This document shows positions 60,569 through 64,000 of a stretch of DNA of 64,000 nt, in pieces. The stretch spans positions 1 to 64,000 of the forward strand of contig CAAGCF010000029.1 in assembly GCA_900768265.1 (NCBI GenBank), written 5' to 3'. Position 1 is the stretch's first letter, and every line of letters starts with the position of its first letter. The position numbers and the translations under genes were made by a program. The stretch comes from an uncultured Collinsella sp. GTDB taxonomy: Bacteria; Actinomycetota; Coriobacteriia; Coriobacteriales; Coriobacteriaceae. The notes under the pieces are model-generated. The model worked only from the letters and a program-made list of their open reading frames with translations, did no database searches and was not told the DNA's origin.

Positions 60569-61924
60569 TCAATTCCAAGACTGTTGGTGCTCTTCGTAGG
60601 TCTTCGAGAAATACTCCTCGTCCTGCGTAATGTAGAAATACAGGTCATCGGAGTCGGTCGGCTCAAGGGTGGCCTTGAGCGCCTCGAGAGACGGAGAGCA
60701 GATGGGAGTGGGCGGCAGGCCCTCGTGCTTATAGGTGTTATACGGGCTATCGCTCTGCAGGTCGTCAGCGGTAACCTCGCCGCCGGTGACATACATCATG
60801 GTCGCATCGCTATTGAGGTAACGCAGGCCATCGAGCTTGCCCGCCAGACGGTTATAGAAAACCGATGCCACATGCGCGCGCTGATCGGCGTTGAGACCCT
60901 CACGCTCGACGATCGAGGCAAGGTTAACGATGTCGTAATCGGACATCTCCACGCCATAGCGCTCCTTGATCTTGGCCTCGCAGCTGGCAAAGTCAAGCGA
61001 CTTATACTCGGCGTTGAACTGGTCAAGCATGGCGCGAATCACATCATCGGCAGACGGGTCCTTACCCAACGAATAGGTCTTGGGGAATAGGAAGCCCTCG
61101 AGTGAATCGTTTGCGGCGCCCTCAAGGAAGCTGTAGTCCTTCACATAGTTGGAGGCCTTTGCCTGATTGAGGAAGTCTTCCTTGGAGATGCTGTCGTATG
61201 CCGCGGCCACGCGATCGGCGACCTGGTCGACCGTCAGGCCCTCAGGGATAGTCAGCGCATCGGAGCCCGCATTGGGGCCTTCCATAAGCTGCTGAACGAC
61301 CTTGGTCGCGTCCATGAGCGTAGTGAACGAGTAGGTGCCAGGCTTAAGCGACATATCGGCATTGAGCTTTTTGACCGCCGCGTAATAATCCTTGGGGTCT
61401 TCGACGATATGGTTCTCGGAGAGAATCGAAGCAATGGTGTCACCCGAGGCACCATCGGGAATCGTAATAGTAACTTGCTGGCCAGCAGCGACTTTCGCAT
61501 CCTCGCCGGCAAAGAAGCCCTTGACGGCTGGCACGACAAAGAAAACGATCGCGACAAGCGCAAGCACGGCGACGACGCCACCGATAATCAAAGGCACCGG
61601 AGAGCTTTTCTTTTGGGTACCACGGCGGGCGTGCGTGTTATAGCTCGAGCGCGTGGCCGGAGCAACGCCGTGCGAGCCATGTGCATGATGTGCGCGAGAG
61701 CGTGATTGCGGGGCCCGTCCCTGCGTGCGCTGGACAGGAGCCTGCTGCTTAAAACGAGAACCGCCAGCGGGCTGCGCGGGACGAGCTGCGGGCTGTTGAG
61801 CGGCACGCTGAGTAGGCTGAGCCGAACGCTGCATCGGCTGCACCGGGCGCTGGCCAGGCTGAGCAGGGCGCGGCGCAGGCTGCCGTGTACGATTCTGCTG
61901 GCGCGGATCGGAAGCGCTAGGCAT
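60569..61924 (-). CDS. mltG: Endolytic murein transglycosylase MltG
   Basis: Cleaves nascent peptidoglycan strands, setting glycan length. The 451-aa protein has a disordered Pro/Gln/Ala/Arg-rich cytoplasmic N-terminus (about 1-95), a membrane helix PLIIGGVVAVLALVAIVFFV, a LysM-like region (about 145-180) and the YceG domain with catalytic Glu in SIVEREGLNADQR and VFYNRL. GGAGGT lies 6 nt before the ATG. It overlaps ruvX by 8 nt. Confidence 0.92.
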   Translation of the reverse strand: MPSASDPRQQNRTRQPAPRPAQPGQRPVQPMQRSAQPTQRAAQQPAARPAQPAGGSRFKQQAPVQRTQGRAPQSRSRAHHAHGSHGVAPATRSSYNTHARRGTQKKSSPVPLIIGGVVAVLALVAIVFFVVPAVKGFFAGEDAKVAAGQQVTITIPDGASGDTIASILSENHIVEDPKDYYAAVKKLNADMSLKPGTYSFTTLMDATKVVQQLMEGPNAGSDALTIPEGLTVDQVADRVAAAYDSISKEDFLNQAKASNYVKDYSFLEGAANDSLEGFLFPKTYSLGKDPSADDVIRAMLDQFNAEYKSLDFASCEAKIKERYGVEMSDYDIVNLASIVEREGLNADQRAHVASVFYNRLAGKLDGLRYLNSDATMMYVTGGEVTADDLQSDSPYNTYKHEGLPPTPICSPSLEALKATLEPTDSDDLYFYITQDEEYFSKTYEEHQQSWN

Positions 61925-62345
61925 GCGAAACCTCCTCGTTTTTACGATCGAGCCATGTCTGCAAGAACAGGCTGGCGGCGATCATGTCAATCTTGCCCCT
62001 CATCTGCTTTTCGTTGAGTCCCTGCTCTCGCAGGATTCGCTTGGCCTCCTGCGAGGACAGACGCTCGTCCTCAAACTCCAGCGGAAGTTCGAGCTCGTCG
62101 GCGATTTTTTGCGCCACGGCGGCGACGCGCTCGGCCTGTGGGCCGGGCTCACCTGCCATGGTCAAGGGACGTCCACTTACCAGGATATCGGGCTCATAGT
62201 CCTCGACCAGATAGCGAAACGTCTTTGCCATACCAGTGACCTCGGCAGCCGGAAGCACCTTGACAGGCATCGCCATCTTGCCATCACGGCTCGAGACGGC
62301 AATGCCAATCCTGGTCTCCCCTATGTCCAGTGCGAGCGCGACCAC
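61917..62345 (-). CDS. ruvX: RuvX/YqgF-family nuclease
   Basis: A 142-aa RNase H-fold protein implicated in Holliday junction resolution and 16S rRNA 5'-end processing. ALDIGETRIGIAVS at the start carries the first catalytic Asp; DERLSSQEA and a final DMIAASLFLQTWLD segment hold the others. It sits between alaS (17-nt gap) and mltG, a conserved order in Gram-positive bacteria. Confidence 0.93.
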   Translation of the reverse strand: MVALALDIGETRIGIAVSSRDGKMAMPVKVLPAAEVTGMAKTFRYLVEDYEPDILVSGRPLTMAGEPGPQAERVAAVAQKIADELELPLEFEDERLSSQEAKRILREQGLNEKQMRGKIDMIAASLFLQTWLDRKNEEVSHA

Positions 62346-62362
62346 AGCGACTACTTAGGTTC

Positions 62363-64000
62363 TTAGGCGCCGAGCGCGGTCTTGGCGGCCGCGAGGGCAT
62401 CGGCGATACCGGCAGCATTCTTGCCACCGGCCTGGGCCATGTTGGGACGACCGCCACCGCGACCATCGACCAGGCCCGCGATCTGCTTGATCACGTTGCC
62501 GGCGTGGAAACCGGCCTTCACGGCGTCATCGGAGCCGGCGGCGAGCAGGGCCGGGGTGCCCTTCTCGGTCACGCTGGCAACGACGCAGGCGACGGGGCCG
62601 GCAACCTTCTGGTGCACGGTATCCCACACATTGCGCAGGTCAGCAGCCTCAAGACCCTGGAGCTCAGCGACGACGAGCTTGTAGCCATTCAGTTCGACAG
62701 CGCCGTCGATGGCGCCGGAGATCGCATCAGAGGAACCACCGGTGAGTGCCTTCTTGAGCTTGTTGGACGTCTCGCGCAGCTCAGCCTGCAGGTTCTCCAC
62801 GCGGGCGGGAACCTCGTCGACGCGGCACTTGAGCGCCGACGCGGCGGCGTCAACGAGTGCCAGGCGGTCGGCCATGTAGTCGAGAGCGCCCTTGGAGGTC
62901 ACGGCCTCGATACGGCGGACATTCGAGCCCGTGGAGGACTCGGAGATGATCTTGAACAGGCCGATCTCGGCGGTGTTGGCGGCGTGCGTACCGCCGCAGA
63001 GCTCACGGGAGAACGGCTGATCCTCGGCGCCCACGGAGACGACGCGGACGACGTCGCCGTACTTCTCGCCAAACAGAGCGACAGCACCGGCGGCCTTAGC
63101 CTTGTCGATGCCCATGACGCGGGTCACGACCGGCTTGGAAGCGAAGATCTGCTGGTTGACCAGGTCCTCGACAGCCTTGAGCTGCTCGGAGGACAGGGCC
63201 TCGAAGTGCGTGAAGTCAAAGCGCAGGTGCTCGGGCGTCACCAACGAGCCAGCCTGGGAGACATGCTCGCCCAGGACCTGCTTAAGCGCGGCGTCGAGCA
63301 GGTGCGTGGCAGTGTGGTTGCGGCGCAGGAAGCCACGGCGCTCGGCGTCGAGCGTGGCGGTCACGGTAGCACCGACGGTCAGTGTGCCCTCGGCAACGTG
63401 CGCGACGTGAGCATACAGGCCATTGTGGTTCTTGGTGTCGGCAACAGTCAGCGCAACGCCTTCGGCGGAAAGCTCACCGGCATCGCCCTGCTGGCCACCC
63501 ATCTCGGCGTAGAACGGGGTGCGGTCGAGCACGACCTCGACGTCCTCACCGGCGGAAGCAGACTCGACGGACTCGCCGTTGCGAACGATGGCGACAACCT
63601 TGGCGCCCTCGATGACGTCGTTGTCATAGCCGTCGAACTCGGTCGCGGCAACCTTGTCGGAAAGCTCGACCCACACGTCGTTGAAGCTGCCCCAGGCATC
63701 GCCCTTGGCGTTGGCGCGGGCGCGGGCCTTCTGGTCCTCCATGCAAGCGGTAAAGCCGTCCATGTCGACGTCGTGACCGGCAGCACCGGCGATCTCGACG
63801 GTCAGGTCGATGGGGAAACCAAAGGTGTCATGCAGCTTAAAGGCAACGTCGCCCGGAAGGACAGCGCCCTCGGCGAGCGCGGCCAGGGCCTCGTCCAGGT
63901 AAACGCGGCCGTTGTCGAGCGTCGTGGAGAAACGCTCCTCCTCGGAGGCGACGATGCCCTTAACGAGCGCGACGTTCTTGAGCAGCTCGGGATAGGCCTC
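62363..64000 (-). CDS. alaS: Alanyl-tRNA synthetase (3' part; start beyond window)
   Basis: C-terminal 545 codons of AlaS. Present are part of the tRNA-recognition domain (KLHDTFGFPIDLTVEIAG near the window edge), the editing domain with HTATHLLDAALKQVLG (about where HxxxH zinc ligands lie) and SRELCGGTHAANTAEIG (Cys and His ligands). The C-terminal oligomerisation/C-Ala domain ends GGGRPNMAQAGGKN. The catalytic domain lies outside the window. No frameshift is seen. Confidence 0.95.
   Translation of the reverse strand, partial: EAYPELLKNVALVKGIVASEEERFSTTLDNGRVYLDEALAALAEGAVLPGDVAFKLHDTFGFPIDLTVEIAGAAGHDVDMDGFTACMEDQKARARANAKGDAWGSFNDVWVELSDKVAATEFDGYDNDVIEGAKVVAIVRNGESVESASAGEDVEVVLDRTPFYAEMGGQQGDAGELSAEGVALTVADTKNHNGLYAHVAHVAEGTLTVGATVTATLDAERRGFLRRNHTATHLLDAALKQVLGEHVSQAGSLVTPEHLRFDFTHFEALSSEQLKAVEDLVNQQIFASKPVVTRVMGIDKAKAAGAVALFGEKYGDVVRVVSVGAEDQPFSRELCGGTHAANTAEIGLFKIISESSTGSNVRRIEAVTSKGALDYMADRLALVDAAASALKCRVDEVPARVENLQAELRETSNKLKKALTGGSSDAISGAIDGAVELNGYKLVVAELQGLEAADLRNVWDTVHQKVAGPVACVVASVTEKGTPALLAAGSDDAVKAGFHAGNVIKQIAGLVDGRGGGRPNMAQAGGKNAAGIADALAAAKTALGA

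Overview
The window looks like a piece of a high-GC actinobacterial chromosome, most probably a gut Coriobacteriia such as Collinsella. That identification is my inference from gene content, codon use and family resemblance, because no rRNA gene is present. It carries about 53 protein genes, three tRNA genes and an unusual number of long intergenic inverted repeats. No CRISPR array, prophage or intact insertion sequence is visible.

Layout. 1-3920 (minus strand) is the start of a capsule/exopolysaccharide operon: a LoaP-type NusG paralogue, an initiating sugar transferase, a glycosyltransferase, a CapE-like sugar nucleotide dehydratase and the first 51 codons of a second CapE copy. A long, heavily folded leader precedes loaP. 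4800-5992 is an AT-richer island with a LexA-box promoter, a 19-codon ORF and a RhuM-Fic/Doc protein. 6143-7701 has tRNA-Ala, thiN and a HAD phosphatase. 8036-21134 is a glycogen cluster in one direction: glgB, glgP, glgC, glgD, glgA and a giant GH13-GH77 debranching/glucanotransferase fusion. GlgB and GlgA end in lysine/alanine-rich histone-H1-like tails. 21223-30530 is housekeeping: fmdB, rsmB-fmt, def-priA, gltX, metK. 30847-40291 holds a single-chain serine dehydratase, an L,D-transpeptidase, a MacA/MacB-type ABC system, a radical SAM/SPASM protein and a TetR regulator. 40410-43588 has a flippase-like membrane protein, two identical tRNA-Glu genes and cca. 43753-51640 is a sugar PTS region: two PfkB kinases, ptsI, ptsH, a fused fructose EII and a divergent RpiR regulator. 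51901-64000 (minus strand) is a long housekeeping run: recN, nadK, tlyA, xseB, nusB, asp23, efp, pepP, an aroB-like gene, aroK, yqeG, mltG, ruvX and alaS (cut by the window end).

How it fits together. The glycogen genes form a nearly complete cycle. GlgC/GlgD make ADP-glucose, GlgA and GlgB build the polymer, and GlgP plus the GH13-GH77 protein take it apart. Repeated TGGTAAAAC half-sites lie upstream of glgB, upstream of the fusion gene and, in a related form, beside the fructose PTS genes, which suggests shared sugar control. The PTS block supplies EI, HPr, a fructose-type EII and kinases for the sugar phosphate.

Most notable are the intergenic palindromes. Three copies (24266-24402, 30699-30820, 48116-48267) share a 54-55-nt core whose apical stem shows compensatory base changes. 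Each copy is enclosed by its own, unrelated, nearly perfect 22-42 bp inverted arms. Two further repeat pairs and one single long palindrome are present. These are the best candidates for something undescribed, followed by the histone-like tails on the glycogen enzymes, the folded loaP leader, and an AroB homologue lacking its zinc ligands.
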